DNA of 60,898 bases from a virus. Below are positions 27,369 to 35,161 of this stretch, piece after piece. Numbering within the stretch: the first letter of the stretch is position 1; each line of letters starts with the position of its first letter. Below the pieces are notes generated by a model, which made no database searches, was not told the DNA's origin, and worked only from the letters and a program-made list of their open reading frames with translations. The stretch is from positions 1-60,898 of the IMG/VR virus record IMGVR_UViG_3300047462_000110; one strand, 5' to 3'. Position numbers and translations under genes: made by a program.

Positions 27369-28300
27369 GTGCAATTGTCATCCTCCCGCCTCGACCGAAG
27401 ATAAAGGTCCCATTCCCGTTCCAACTCCGGCTTGTTGCCAGCCCACTCCAGCACGCCATGCGTGTTCCGTTTCAGGTCCGTATCCGGGTCGAACCCGTGA
27501 CGCACGAACATATCCCACCGGTCCAAATACCCACGCTTTTGCTTGGCCCCATGAAACCGGTGCTCGATCATCCCATGCACCGCGCCGATCCGCCCATTGA
27601 CGTATCGCATCGCTCGGTCCTGCCAACGCGCCAAGTGCGTGCGATACGATGCGCTTGTCCCGGCGGGCCAGCTCCGCTCGACCTGGCCGACCAACCCCAG
27701 CGCCATGTGGTGATCCGCTGAACCCATACCGCCCAACTCGAACAGCCCGCCGGTCCAGTCCAGCAATTCGCGCTTGCAGGCCCACGCATAACCCGTGTGC
27801 GGATAATCGTACGGGCCACCGTTGAACCGCCACCAGCTTGGGCCGTCTGGCACCAGCGGCTCACCCTGCATATAGCAGTCCGCGAACGACCGATGCGTCT
27901 GCAACAGATTGTCGCCCGGCCCGAGATCGAGAGCCTGCGTCCACGGCTGCACCACGCGGTAATGCTGCAACGCATGCACCGTCTCGCTCGCCCAATCCGA
28001 TTTGCGCCAAAACACGTCCGTGTCCGCCCAGCACACATATTGCGCTTCCGGCACACGGCTGATCCCGATATTGATCGCGCACTCCTTGCTCCAAGCCCAG
28101 CTATCCGCGCGCACGCCGATGTGGGTCACGTGCGGCAGGTCAGCCGCAAACGGCCGCTCACCGCTCTGCACTTCGACCACGGTCAGCCTCACGCCGCTGT
28201 CGAGCATATGGATTGCCCAATCGCGATAGTGCCGGTCCGGTACAGACCACCGCAGCGGGTTGAACCGGGCAGCCACGACGTGGAGTAGCTCAGCACGCAT
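27365..28300 (-). CDS. Glycosyltransferase (GT-A-like, DxD motif)
   Basis: 311 residues from ATG 28300, preceded by AGGAG at good spacing; a longer upstream frame is unlikely. The region VRADSWAWSKECAINIGISR, then VCWADTDVFW near residue 90 (DxD motif for metal-nucleotide sugar binding), and a later GGMGSADHHMALGL match GT-A glycosyltransferases acting on surface polysaccharide or phage DNA/protein. As first gene of the late block it could modify the virion, or the host surface in lysogens. No membrane segment seen. Confidence 0.6.
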   Translation of the reverse strand: MRAELLHVVAARFNPLRWSVPDRHYRDWAIHMLDSGVRLTVVEVQSGERPFAADLPHVTHIGVRADSWAWSKECAINIGISRVPEAQYVCWADTDVFWRKSDWASETVHALQHYRVVQPWTQALDLGPGDNLLQTHRSFADCYMQGEPLVPDGPSWWRFNGGPYDYPHTGYAWACKRELLDWTGGLFELGGMGSADHHMALGLVGQVERSWPAGTSASYRTHLARWQDRAMRYVNGRIGAVHGMIEHRFHGAKQKRGYLDRWDMFVRHGFDPDTDLKRNTHGVLEWAGNKPELEREWDLYLRSRREDDNCT

Positions 28301-28457
28301 ACGATAGGCTCCTGTTTGCCCCCAGGCGCCACCTATGTCCGCGATTGCGCGACCGGGCACAAACACTATCTCACTCGGCCGTCACCGAGAGCGGTTGACA
28401 ACGATCCTCCGCTGTCGCAACAATCACCTATCGCAACCACAGGCCAGGAGACAACTT
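28301..28457. promoter_or_regulatory. Divergent intergenic region
   Basis: The 157 bp separate the leftward glycosyltransferase/late block from the rightward exported-protein gene. A TTGACA hexamer at 28395-28400 could be the -35 of the rightward gene; the best -10 (AACAAT, 18 bp downstream) is weak. The late promoter for the leftward block probably also lies here but is not recognisable. Confidence 0.35.
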
Positions 28458-29513
28458 GTGATCATCCGCACCAGCATCGCAGCCGCCGCGCTGCTCGCCT
28501 CGACCAGCCTCTGCCGCGCGCAGACCCTGCCGCTGCACGCCACCGTCACGCAGGACGAAGGCTTGATGAAGCATCTGTATTCGTTTGCCCTTCCGCCCGG
28601 TCGCTACGCCTACACCGGCCTGACCGGCGCCGTGTCGTTTGCGGCCTCGATGGCACGGTTCGGCGAATCGCTGGCCTCCGTTAACTATTACGATGGGCCA
28701 GCGAGTTGCAGCTCGCTGAACAACACCGAGTACGCAAGCTACCAGTCGCCCGGCTTTCCGCCGCTGACCCATCTGGCTGCCGCGATCCTCAAAACGTCGG
28801 TGGGCGGCGTGGTGACGCAGCGGATCGACGCGCACAATGGCCGCGGCGTCCCGCTGTCGGGCTGTATCGTCGTGGTGCTGGATGGCGGCGGCGCGTGGGG
28901 GCCGCAGCACAGCTACGGCTATACGGTCACCATGACCAGCAGCCTTACGCTGCACTACAGACCGCTCGCAGACGGTGTGACGCCCGGCAACATCGCTCTG
29001 CCGATAGGTGGCGAGGTCGATTTTGGGCCGAGCGGTATCCCGACCAGCGACGGATGGATCAGCATCACCCAGATCAATCCCGCCTCGACAACGGCATGGG
29101 GCGTCAACGCGATCTACGGGTCCGTCAGCGTCTCCGCGTTCGACGGCTCGTCGGGCGAGACGGTGCCTACCGGATACTGGGGCGCGCGCGAGGCCGCGGT
29201 CTATTATCCCGCTGCGGCCTGCACGGCAGCGTTTGGCGCGCTGGTGGCCGGTCCCTGGCCCAACCCGATCAACACCACCAACGCGCAAATCACCGCCTCA
29301 GCGCTGCCCACCGGCGGCACTGCGCTCAATACGCAGAGCCTGCCCGGATCAGGCCAGGGCTACAGCCAGGCCACCTACGCCGCCCGCAGGCCCGCCCGCG
29401 TCGTCCTCCAGCCAGGCGATTGTCTGGTCAGCCTGATGCGCGCCACCAGCAACGGCGATCTCGATGCCGAGGACCAATCCACCGCTATCCTGGCGCCGCG
29501 CTCAGCTCGGTAG
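28458..29513 (+). CDS. Exported protein of unknown function (moron candidate)
   Basis: 351 residues from GTG 28458, preceded by an AGGAG-containing leader. The N-terminus is a signal peptide (basic IIRTS, hydrophobic AAAALLASTSL, likely cleavage after CRAQ). The mature part is beta-rich, with GRYAYTGLTGAVSF, four cysteines, and a repeated Gly/Ser/Thr strand pattern, like a secreted or outer-surface protein. It is the only rightward gene in this region, lying alone between the late block and an apparently gene-free stretch, which suggests independent expression, possibly from the prophage. No family recognised. Confidence 0.6.
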   Translation: MIIRTSIAAAALLASTSLCRAQTLPLHATVTQDEGLMKHLYSFALPPGRYAYTGLTGAVSFAASMARFGESLASVNYYDGPASCSSLNNTEYASYQSPGFPPLTHLAAAILKTSVGGVVTQRIDAHNGRGVPLSGCIVVVLDGGGAWGPQHSYGYTVTMTSSLTLHYRPLADGVTPGNIALPIGGEVDFGPSGIPTSDGWISITQINPASTTAWGVNAIYGSVSVSAFDGSSGETVPTGYWGAREAAVYYPAAACTAAFGALVAGPWPNPINTTNAQITASALPTGGTALNTQSLPGSGQGYSQATYAARRPARVVLQPGDCLVSLMRATSNGDLDAEDQSTAILAPRSAR

Positions 29514-30241
29514 GCTCAGCATCGTCACAACGCGCTGGTGCGGCCTCTCGCGGGATTGCACCGCGCGCTCGCGCGATCATTTTAGCTCGCAGCCGCATTG
29601 AATCTCTTCCCCCGTGCGCGCGCGCGTAAGATACCGCGCACGCGCGAGTACAGACTCAATGGTAGTTACGTACCACCGCTGCGGCTCGCTGCGCTCGTAA
29701 CCCAGATCGACGGAGCTAGGCAACTACAATCGCGCAGTCGGGCCGTCGCGCTCGCGCAGACGGGCGAGATTTGCTCGGCTAGAGGTGTGCTGTTGCTAAT
29801 GACGGGACTTGCTCTGGCGTTTGGCGCCACGAGTGTCGTGCCGTCGCGACGTGGACCGGATGCAGCGGCACGGCGACGGCCTCTCTTGTCACCGGGCACG
29901 TTCGGATTGGACCGTTTGGCACCTCCGCGGGGAACAGACAGCGTGGCATGGCATGGCATGGGATACCTATTGGCACCGCGCTCTCTCTGGTGGCGACATG
30001 GCCTCGTGTGCACGGCCCGGCGATTGCGCGGCATAGCGGGATGCATATCGCTTGCGGCACGATTGGCTGTGAGCACATGCGATTTGCTGCCGCGCGAGCG
30101 CGCGAGCGCGCGACGGGCGCTCACGATCCTGTGATGGATTATTTTGCGTGTGGTGTCGATTATCTGTTGACAGGCGGGTTTGGTGTCACTAGGTTATCGA
30201 CACGGGCGGCGATGGTGCCGGGCGAGATAAGGACTTAGACC
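29514..30241. other. Gene-poor 0.7-kb region
   Basis: Frames here overlap on both strands and have compositions like each other's shadows; none has a good start or a protein-like pattern. It contains alternating CG runs (around 29610-29645 and 30095-30120), a triple GGCAT-type tandem at 29945-29960, and the promoter/operator at its right end. It could hold a non-coding RNA, a replication origin or a decayed gene. Confidence 0.45.
30153..30203 (+). promoter_or_regulatory. Promoter with flanking inverted-repeat operator
   Basis: TTGACA at 30167-30172, a 17-bp spacer, then TAGGTT at 30190-30195 form a sigma70-like promoter for the rightward operon. It is bracketed by an exact inverted repeat, GTGTCGAT (30153-30160) and ATCGACAC (30196-30203), placed where a dimeric or looping regulator could control it. 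Confidence 0.5.
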
Positions 30242-30496
30242 ATGACACGAGATTTCGGAAATGTGGACTTTGAGGGCATCACATATACGCTGACTCAAGA
30301 TGCCTATTGCGACAATTATGGCACGGACGGCGGGGTGCGCTATTACGCACACGCTGTTGATGGCGCTGGCAACAAATATCTCTTGGCATGGGACACAACC
30401 CAAGCGTGGATGGACGCGGAAGACTGCGACGACGAAAGCAATGCCTGCGACTGGTCGTCACCCGTTGCGGCGGAGTTGCTTGAGGAGGCAGAGTGA
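30242..30496 (+). CDS. Small acidic protein of unknown function
   Basis: 84 residues, ATG preceded by AAGGA. Opens FGNVDFEGITYTLTQDAY and ends with an acidic tail (EDCDDESNACDW). It resembles the small phage early proteins of the DUF-rich class. First gene of the rightward operon ending with the NAD+ genes. Confidence 0.55.
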   Translation: MTRDFGNVDFEGITYTLTQDAYCDNYGTDGGVRYYAHAVDGAGNKYLLAWDTTQAWMDAEDCDDESNACDWSSPVAAELLEEAE

Positions 30497-30599
30497 CCCC
30501 CGAGCGATACCGCGCCGACTAGCCTGCCTTTCCGCCCGCGGCGTGTCCCGCCTGGCGGCAAGGTTGACTAGCCTGCAACACCTAACCGGAGACAAGCCT

Positions 30600-30878
30600 A
30601 TGATCAGCGTCAATATACTGTATGGCGTCGCGTTCGTTTCTCAGGCAGACAAGTGGCGCGCAGAGGCCGCCGCGCAGGCGGTCTTTGATGCGGCCGGCGT
30701 GACAGATGAGGTTGCGCATGCGGCGTTTCGTGCGTGGTGGGAATCAACGGACAATCAGGATTACGCCGCCGTCCCCGCCGATGCGCGTATCTGGATCGAC
30801 GGCGAACGGGCCGCAGACCGCGCGCTTACGGAAGGCTGGGCGAACCCGGACGGCGCCGCGTGCGCGCTGTCAATGTAG
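30600..30878 (+). CDS. Small protein of unknown function
   Basis: 92 residues from the ATG at 30600 after CCGGAG; longer upstream versions run through non-coding sequence. Predicted helical with DKWRAEAAAQAVFDAAGVTD and several tryptophans. No family recognised. Confidence 0.5.
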   Translation: MISVNILYGVAFVSQADKWRAEAAAQAVFDAAGVTDEVAHAAFRAWWESTDNQDYAAVPADARIWIDGERAADRALTEGWANPDGAACALSM

Positions 30879-30974
30879 GGGACGCACGCCCACGAACCCG
30901 GCTTTCAGGCGCGCGCTGCATGATCATCTGTGGCGCCTGACCGACCCCACCAACGCCTAAAAGGGAATAGAACC

Positions 30975-31259
30975 ATGGCCCAGCTTGTGAGAACCCGCAG
31001 CGTAACGACCATAACGAAAGCCGAGGCCCAGCGTATCCAGGCCGACCATATCGAATGGTACGGGCGTACCTACGGGCTGGAGCGGGTCCGCGCGCTGGTG
31101 ATGGCTGCGGATACCAGCGATCAGCTGCCTGACGGTGAGCACGATATCGTGACAATCAACCGGCATATCCCGCGCGGCGGCGCGATTGAATACTTGATCC
31201 CTGAGATTCGGCAGCGCGAGGCCGAACACCAGGCACGGATGCGCGCTTTGCGGGCGTAG
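30975..31259 (+). CDS. Small protein of unknown function
   Basis: 94 residues from ATG 30975 after an AAGGGAA ribosome site. A helix containing ITKAEAQRIQADHIEWYGRT is followed by a C-terminal helix (EIRQREAEHQARMRALRA). Unknown function. Confidence 0.5.
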   Translation: MAQLVRTRSVTTITKAEAQRIQADHIEWYGRTYGLERVRALVMAADTSDQLPDGEHDIVTINRHIPRGGAIEYLIPEIRQREAEHQARMRALRA

Positions 31260-31264
31260 GCGTA

Positions 31265-31531
31265 ATGCTCCCCGACCTTCTCACCCGCCTGCATTGGACC
31301 TCCCGCGATCTATCCCGCGCGCTTGGCTGCCATCCGTCGCTGTGCAGCCGATGGCTGACCGGTGAGCGTCAGTGCCCACCCGTGGTGCTTGCTTGGCTGG
31401 CGAAACTGGTGGCGGCGCACGAGGCTGTGCCGCCGCCTGCTAACTGGCGCAGCCACGGCGGGCTGAAAAAGGCGCTGGACCGGTATCACAAGAAGCGCCG
31501 CATGGAGGACACTAAGAATGGCCGCGTCTGA
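31265..31531 (+). CDS. Small helix-turn-helix regulator
   Basis: 88 residues. TSRDLSRALGCHPSLCSRWL at about residues 12-31 is a clear XRE-type helix-turn-helix, followed by a dimer-like helix (PPVVLAWLAKLVAAHEAV) and a basic tail. It probably regulates this operon or the early region. Overlaps the next gene by 14 bp. Confidence 0.65.
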   Translation: MLPDLLTRLHWTSRDLSRALGCHPSLCSRWLTGERQCPPVVLAWLAKLVAAHEAVPPPANWRSHGGLKKALDRYHKKRRMEDTKNGRV

Positions 31532-31802
31532 GCAGGAATTTATTGACGGCATGAACAATCGCGTGCCGGCGCACCACCCTACAGAGCCAACACTTGGGCC
31601 ATTCGTTCGGGCCGTTTGGGAGTCGTGGCTTGAAGGTTACACACTTGACGGGGGCGCCCTGCAAGATTTGTTTGAGGAGCACGGCCTGACATACCCGAGG
31701 CCGGCGACCGCCGAAGAAGCGGAGCGCGCCGATTGCGATGAAGGAGATACGATCTTTTTCCTAACCGCAGAGGCAAAGGCAGCGATTGGAATAAAGCCAT
31801 GA
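31518..31802 (+). CDS. Small acidic protein of unknown function
   Basis: 94 residues. A helical segment FVRAVWESWLEGYTLDGGAL is followed by LFEEHGLTYPRPATAEEAE, then FFLTAEAKAA. This pattern is common in small phage early proteins of unknown role. Coupled by ATGA to the next gene. Confidence 0.5.
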   Translation: MAASEQEFIDGMNNRVPAHHPTEPTLGPFVRAVWESWLEGYTLDGGALQDLFEEHGLTYPRPATAEEAERADCDEGDTIFFLTAEAKAAIGIKP

Positions 31803-31951
31803 GCGACACTCCGCGTCCCCAAACCACCGCGCAAACCATTGAAATGCGTGGGGGCGCCACAGGCCGGGCAGCCCGTTCGCTATTCGGTCCTGCAAGCGGC
31901 GCTTTCGTTCTCACCCGCTTGGGCACTGGGGAGACACATGGAAATGACTGA
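31799..31951 (+). CDS. 50-residue protein with N-terminal PQTT motif
   Basis: ATG at 31799 overlaps the upstream TGA. The product is short and basic, starting MSDTPRPQTTAQT, and ends inside the next gene. It shares the N-terminal TT box seen in several other small genes here. Its short length and lack of structure make it uncertain. Confidence 0.4.
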   Translation: MSDTPRPQTTAQTIEMRGGATGRAARSLFGPASGAFVLTRLGTGETHGND

Positions 31952-32138
31952 CAAAACCACTGATTTCCCTGACTTTCCTAAGCCAGATCGCCTCATGTCG
32001 TCAGTAATGTCCACCGCACAAGAGGCTGTGGCGCGCGTGGAACAGTATCGCGCGGGCGTTGAACAGATGCTCGCCTATCGATGGCTGGTGGAAAGGCTGG
32101 GATATGCTCAAGGCCGCGTATCAGGAGGAAACCGATGA
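31938..32138 (+). CDS. Small protein of unknown function
   Basis: 66 residues from ATG 31938, or 64 from ATG 31944 (MTDKTTDFPD), after GGGGAGA. Predicted to be one long helix in the C-terminal half (STAQEAVARVEQYRAGVEQM). Coupled to the next gene by ATGA. Confidence 0.5.
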   Translation: MEMTDKTTDFPDFPKPDRLMSSVMSTAQEAVARVEQYRAGVEQMLAYRWLVERLGYAQGRVSGGNR

Positions 32139-32326
32139 CCTACCAGCCTGAAACCACGATCAGCCAGCGTATTAAGCGGAAACTGTGCTACTGGCACGGC
32201 CACGACTGGCTGGTTGACGATGGTTGCCGCCGCACCTGCCGGCGGTGCGGAGCCTATCAAATGCTCATGATGCGCCCGTTTCCGAGCACCACGGAGCCTA
32301 GTTTGCAGTGGAGAGACATGGCATGA
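32135..32326 (+). CDS. DUF1660-like small zinc-binding phage protein
   Basis: 63 residues. After the N-terminal MTYQPETTISQR comes LCYWHGHDWLVDDGCRRTCR with RCGAYQ, the Cys/His pattern of DUF1660-type prophage proteins (a small one-zinc fold). Precedes the NAD+ genes and is coupled to the PRPP-synthetase-like gene by ATGA. Confidence 0.55.
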   Translation: MTYQPETTISQRIKRKLCYWHGHDWLVDDGCRRTCRRCGAYQMLMMRPFPSTTEPSLQWRDMA

Positions 32327-33168
32327 GCGATCAGCCACAAACCACCCTGACTGTAACGGCCCAGAGCACAACGGGTATCCGCGCCGTGGTGCCATTGAAG
32401 GTAATTCAGTTCTCGGCGGGCGAGGTGCAGCCGCGCATAGAGCAAACGCCAATCTCGGACATAGAGAAATTGGAGTTTCGGTTGCACTTCCGCTCAATGG
32501 GCGATTTGTTTACGCTTGGGCTGGCGGTGGACGCCTTTCGTCGCCATCCTCTTACGCGCAACGCGGTGTTTTCAGCGATCATTCCATATTTTCCTGGCGC
32601 TCGACAGGATCGGGTGTGCTATCCCGGCGAGCCTCTGACCGCTCGGGTGCTGGCTGATTTTGTCAACGCAATGCGATTTGACGCGGTCACAGTATGGGAC
32701 GCGCATAGCGACGTTCTGGGGGCGGTGCTGGACAGATGCATTCACGTCCCAGCTAGCCATTGGGCCAAGTCTCTCCCAAAGCACGCCGTTGTCGTGGCGC
32801 CTGATAAGGGGGCCAAAGGGCGCGCCGCTGCCTTCTCGTGGGCGCACCACGCTAAAATTACCGCGCAAGCAGACAAGGTTCGCGACTCAAGCAGCGGCGA
32901 GATCAAAGGCATCGCGCTGGAAACTGACCTCTCTGGTTTCGGCGATGCCGATTTTCTGATGGTGGATGACATATCGGATGGCGGTCGTACCTTTATCGAA
33001 TTGGCGAAAGTTTTGCGGCCGATGACTGCTGGCAAGATTGACCTATTTGTGACGCACCTTATCGGCGCTGGCGGTTTTGATAAGTTCCGCGGCGTCATAG
33101 ACACCATCTATACGCCGAACTGCTTTGTCACCGATGCGCCAGCCGACCTTGTTTACACCCTTTCGTAA
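32323..33168 (+). CDS. ADP-ribose pyrophosphate synthetase-like (Prs-family) enzyme, candidate NARP1 Adps
   Basis: 281 residues from ATG 32323 (ATGA with the upstream gene). Ribose-phosphate pyrophosphokinase features: PYFPGARQDRV at residues 88-98 (nucleotide loop), PGEPLTARVLADF at 101-113, VVAPDKGAKGRAAAF at 157-171 and the PRPP loop DDISDGGRT at 215-223. Canonical Prs makes PRPP from ribose-5-phosphate and ATP. In phage NARP1 the homologue Adps pyrophosphorylates ADP-ribose instead. The adjacency to a NAMPT-like gene and the absence of a visible NMN adenylyltransferase favour Adps, but substrate choice cannot be read from the sequence. Confidence 0.8.
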   Translation: MSDQPQTTLTVTAQSTTGIRAVVPLKVIQFSAGEVQPRIEQTPISDIEKLEFRLHFRSMGDLFTLGLAVDAFRRHPLTRNAVFSAIIPYFPGARQDRVCYPGEPLTARVLADFVNAMRFDAVTVWDAHSDVLGAVLDRCIHVPASHWAKSLPKHAVVVAPDKGAKGRAAAFSWAHHAKITAQADKVRDSSSGEIKGIALETDLSGFGDADFLMVDDISDGGRTFIELAKVLRPMTAGKIDLFVTHLIGAGGFDKFRGVIDTIYTPNCFVTDAPADLVYTLS

Positions 33169-33178
33169 GAAAAAACCG

Positions 33179-34681
33179 ATGAAACTGTTTGCCCCCCACC
33201 TGACCGATTTTTATAAGACTGGCCACAAGGCTCAATATCCGGACGGCACGACCATGGTGTACTCGAATTTCACGTGTCGAGGCATGAAGAACGCCAGCGT
33301 GGCGCCTGGCTGGGACGGCCGGACTGTGTTTTTTGGCCTGCAAGGCATCTGTCAATGGCTTTTTGAAGACCTGTGGAGAGAATCGTTTTTCGACCAGCCG
33401 CGTGGCAAATGCGTGGACAGATACCGGGCGCGCATGGACGGCGCGCTTGGAACTGGCGCGGTTTCGCCCGATCACATCGGTGCCCTGCATGATCTTGGCT
33501 ACCTGCCGATCTTGATTAAAGCGTTGCCCGAAGGCAGTCGCGTTCCGCTGCGTGTTCCAAGCTTGACGATCAGGAACACGCGGCCCGAGTTTTTTTGGGT
33601 GACAAATTACCTAGAAACGCAACTATCGGCCGAGCTATGGAAGCCGATCACGTCGGCCACCACGGCTTACGAATTTCGCCGGGCGTTCGACAAGTATGCG
33701 GCACGCACCGGCAGCCCGGCGGACTTCGTGCCATGGCAGGGACATGACTTCTCGATGCGCGGCATGTCGGGTGTCCATGATGCGTCGCAAAACGGCGCCG
33801 GCCACCTTTTGTCGTTCACCGGCACGGACACGATTTCGGCTATTGACTATGCCGAGGAATACTACCCAGACGCACAGCCGGGTTTCATTGGCGGGTCGGT
33901 TCCCGCAACCGAGCATTCGGTCATGTGCATGGGCGGCGAGGACGACGAGATTGGCACTTTCGTTCGTCTGATGGACCGCTATCCGTCTGGCGTGCTTTCC
34001 GTGGTGTCTGACACATGGGACTTTTGGCAGGTAATCACCGGCTACACCGTGCGGCTCAGGGACCGCATCATGGCGCGCGACGGCAAGTTGGTGTTCCGGC
34101 CCGACAGCGGCGACCCGGTGCTCATCATTTGTGGTGACCCCGACGCGCCCGCCTACACGCCCGAACATAAGGGGGCCGTTGAATGCCTCTGGGATGTATT
34201 CGGTGGCACAACCACCGGCGCAGGGTATAGGCTCTTAGACAGCCATGTCGGGTTGATCTACGGCGATTCAATCAACATCGCTCGCCAGGGCGAGATTTTA
34301 GGCCGTTTGGCAGCAAAAGGTTTCGCATCCGGCAATGTGGTGCTGGGCATAGGCTCCTACACCTATCAATTCGTAACCAGGGACACCTTTGGTACGGCAA
34401 TCAAGGCGACTGAGAGCACTGTCGGCGGGGTGGATCGGGCGCTTAGCAAAAAACCCAAGACCGACGACGGCCTGAAAAACTCGGCGCGGGGACTGCTTCG
34501 CGTGGAGGCAGATGCCGAACGCGGGTTCTTGCTTCATCAAGATCAGACATGGGAGCAAGAAGCCGTAGGCATGCTCAAAATCGCATTCTGCGACGGTAAA
34601 ACCGTGCGCAAGGATGGCTTTTCAGCAATCCGGGCGCGACTATTTGGGGCATCAAACGCGGCACGGGACTTGGCGGCATGA
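33179..34681 (+). CDS. Nicotinamide phosphoribosyltransferase-like enzyme (NAMPT/Namat)
   Basis: 500 residues from ATG 33179; an upstream in-frame start lies inside the preceding gene. NAMPT-family features: FYKTGHKAQYPDGTT near residue 11, VYSNFTCRG at 27-35, GTDT at 215-218 (substrate Asp217), VPATEHS at 241-247 (catalytic-type His246) and RPDSGDP at 307-313. It joins nicotinamide to PRPP (giving NMN) or, in the NARP1 version, to ADP-ribose pyrophosphate (giving NAD+ directly). Encoded 10 bp after its presumed partner. All recognisable active-site residues are present. Confidence 0.88.
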   Translation: MKLFAPHLTDFYKTGHKAQYPDGTTMVYSNFTCRGMKNASVAPGWDGRTVFFGLQGICQWLFEDLWRESFFDQPRGKCVDRYRARMDGALGTGAVSPDHIGALHDLGYLPILIKALPEGSRVPLRVPSLTIRNTRPEFFWVTNYLETQLSAELWKPITSATTAYEFRRAFDKYAARTGSPADFVPWQGHDFSMRGMSGVHDASQNGAGHLLSFTGTDTISAIDYAEEYYPDAQPGFIGGSVPATEHSVMCMGGEDDEIGTFVRLMDRYPSGVLSVVSDTWDFWQVITGYTVRLRDRIMARDGKLVFRPDSGDPVLIICGDPDAPAYTPEHKGAVECLWDVFGGTTTGAGYRLLDSHVGLIYGDSINIARQGEILGRLAAKGFASGNVVLGIGSYTYQFVTRDTFGTAIKATESTVGGVDRALSKKPKTDDGLKNSARGLLRVEADAERGFLLHQDQTWEQEAVGMLKIAFCDGKTVRKDGFSAIRARLFGASNAARDLAA

Positions 34682-34917
34682 ACAACACCCCGCAGCCTGA
34701 AACCACCGATCACTCATCGCTCTGGAACGATTTGCCGCTTGATGAGCGAAAGCGGCTAATGCCGTATCAGATTGAGTGCCAAATCCGACATTTGGAGCAG
34801 GCGCGAAGAATGGCCGTGAATGCACACAGGCGGCTGTTAGCCGATATAGACGGCGTGATTGAAAACTGCCGCCGGCATCTGAAAGAGGAAGTGGCCGACG
34901 CCTCGGGATCGACGTAG
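34678..34917 (+). CDS. Small helical protein with N-terminal PETT motif
   Basis: 79 residues, ATGA-coupled to the NAMPT-like gene. Starts MNNTPQPETTDHS, then is predicted helical (PYQIECQIRHLEQARRMAVN, AHRRLLADIDGVI). Last gene of the operon; it converges with the leftward operon across a 10-bp gap with no clear terminator. Function unknown. Confidence 0.5.
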   Translation: MNNTPQPETTDHSSLWNDLPLDERKRLMPYQIECQIRHLEQARRMAVNAHRRLLADIDGVIENCRRHLKEEVADASGST

Positions 34918-34927
34918 AGCTCCGCGA

Positions 34928-35161
34928 TCAACCAACCCGCCTCACCGGCCATTTGGCCCGCTTACCCAGCAACTCATACACCCCCGGCGCAACCTTGCGC
35001 TGAACGGTGATGATCTCGCCGGTCTGCTGGCACGCGGCCAGCAACTTGGCATCCCACCCGCCCACGTAGCACCACGGCGCGGCGTGCTCGGCAAAATCCT
35101 GCACGGCAATCACCTGGAACGTGTCGGTCGTCTGGGGCGCGGCGGACGTGAAAGCGTTCAT
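34928..35161 (-). CDS. Small protein of unknown function
   Basis: 77 residues from ATG 35161, which overlaps the TAA of the upstream gene (TAATG). A much longer in-frame extension runs antiparallel through that gene and is a shadow. Beta-rich (FQVIAVQDFAEHAAPWCYVG, TVQRKVAPGVYELLGK). Last gene of the leftward early operon. Confidence 0.5.
   Translation of the reverse strand: MNAFTSAAPQTTDTFQVIAVQDFAEHAAPWCYVGGWDAKLLAACQQTGEIITVQRKVAPGVYELLGKRAKWPVRRVG

Noticed and set aside
29598-30134. 178-residue plus frame and opposing minus frame
   Set aside because: Both have Arg-rich composition with no start signal or protein pattern; they mirror each other in a repeat-rich stretch.
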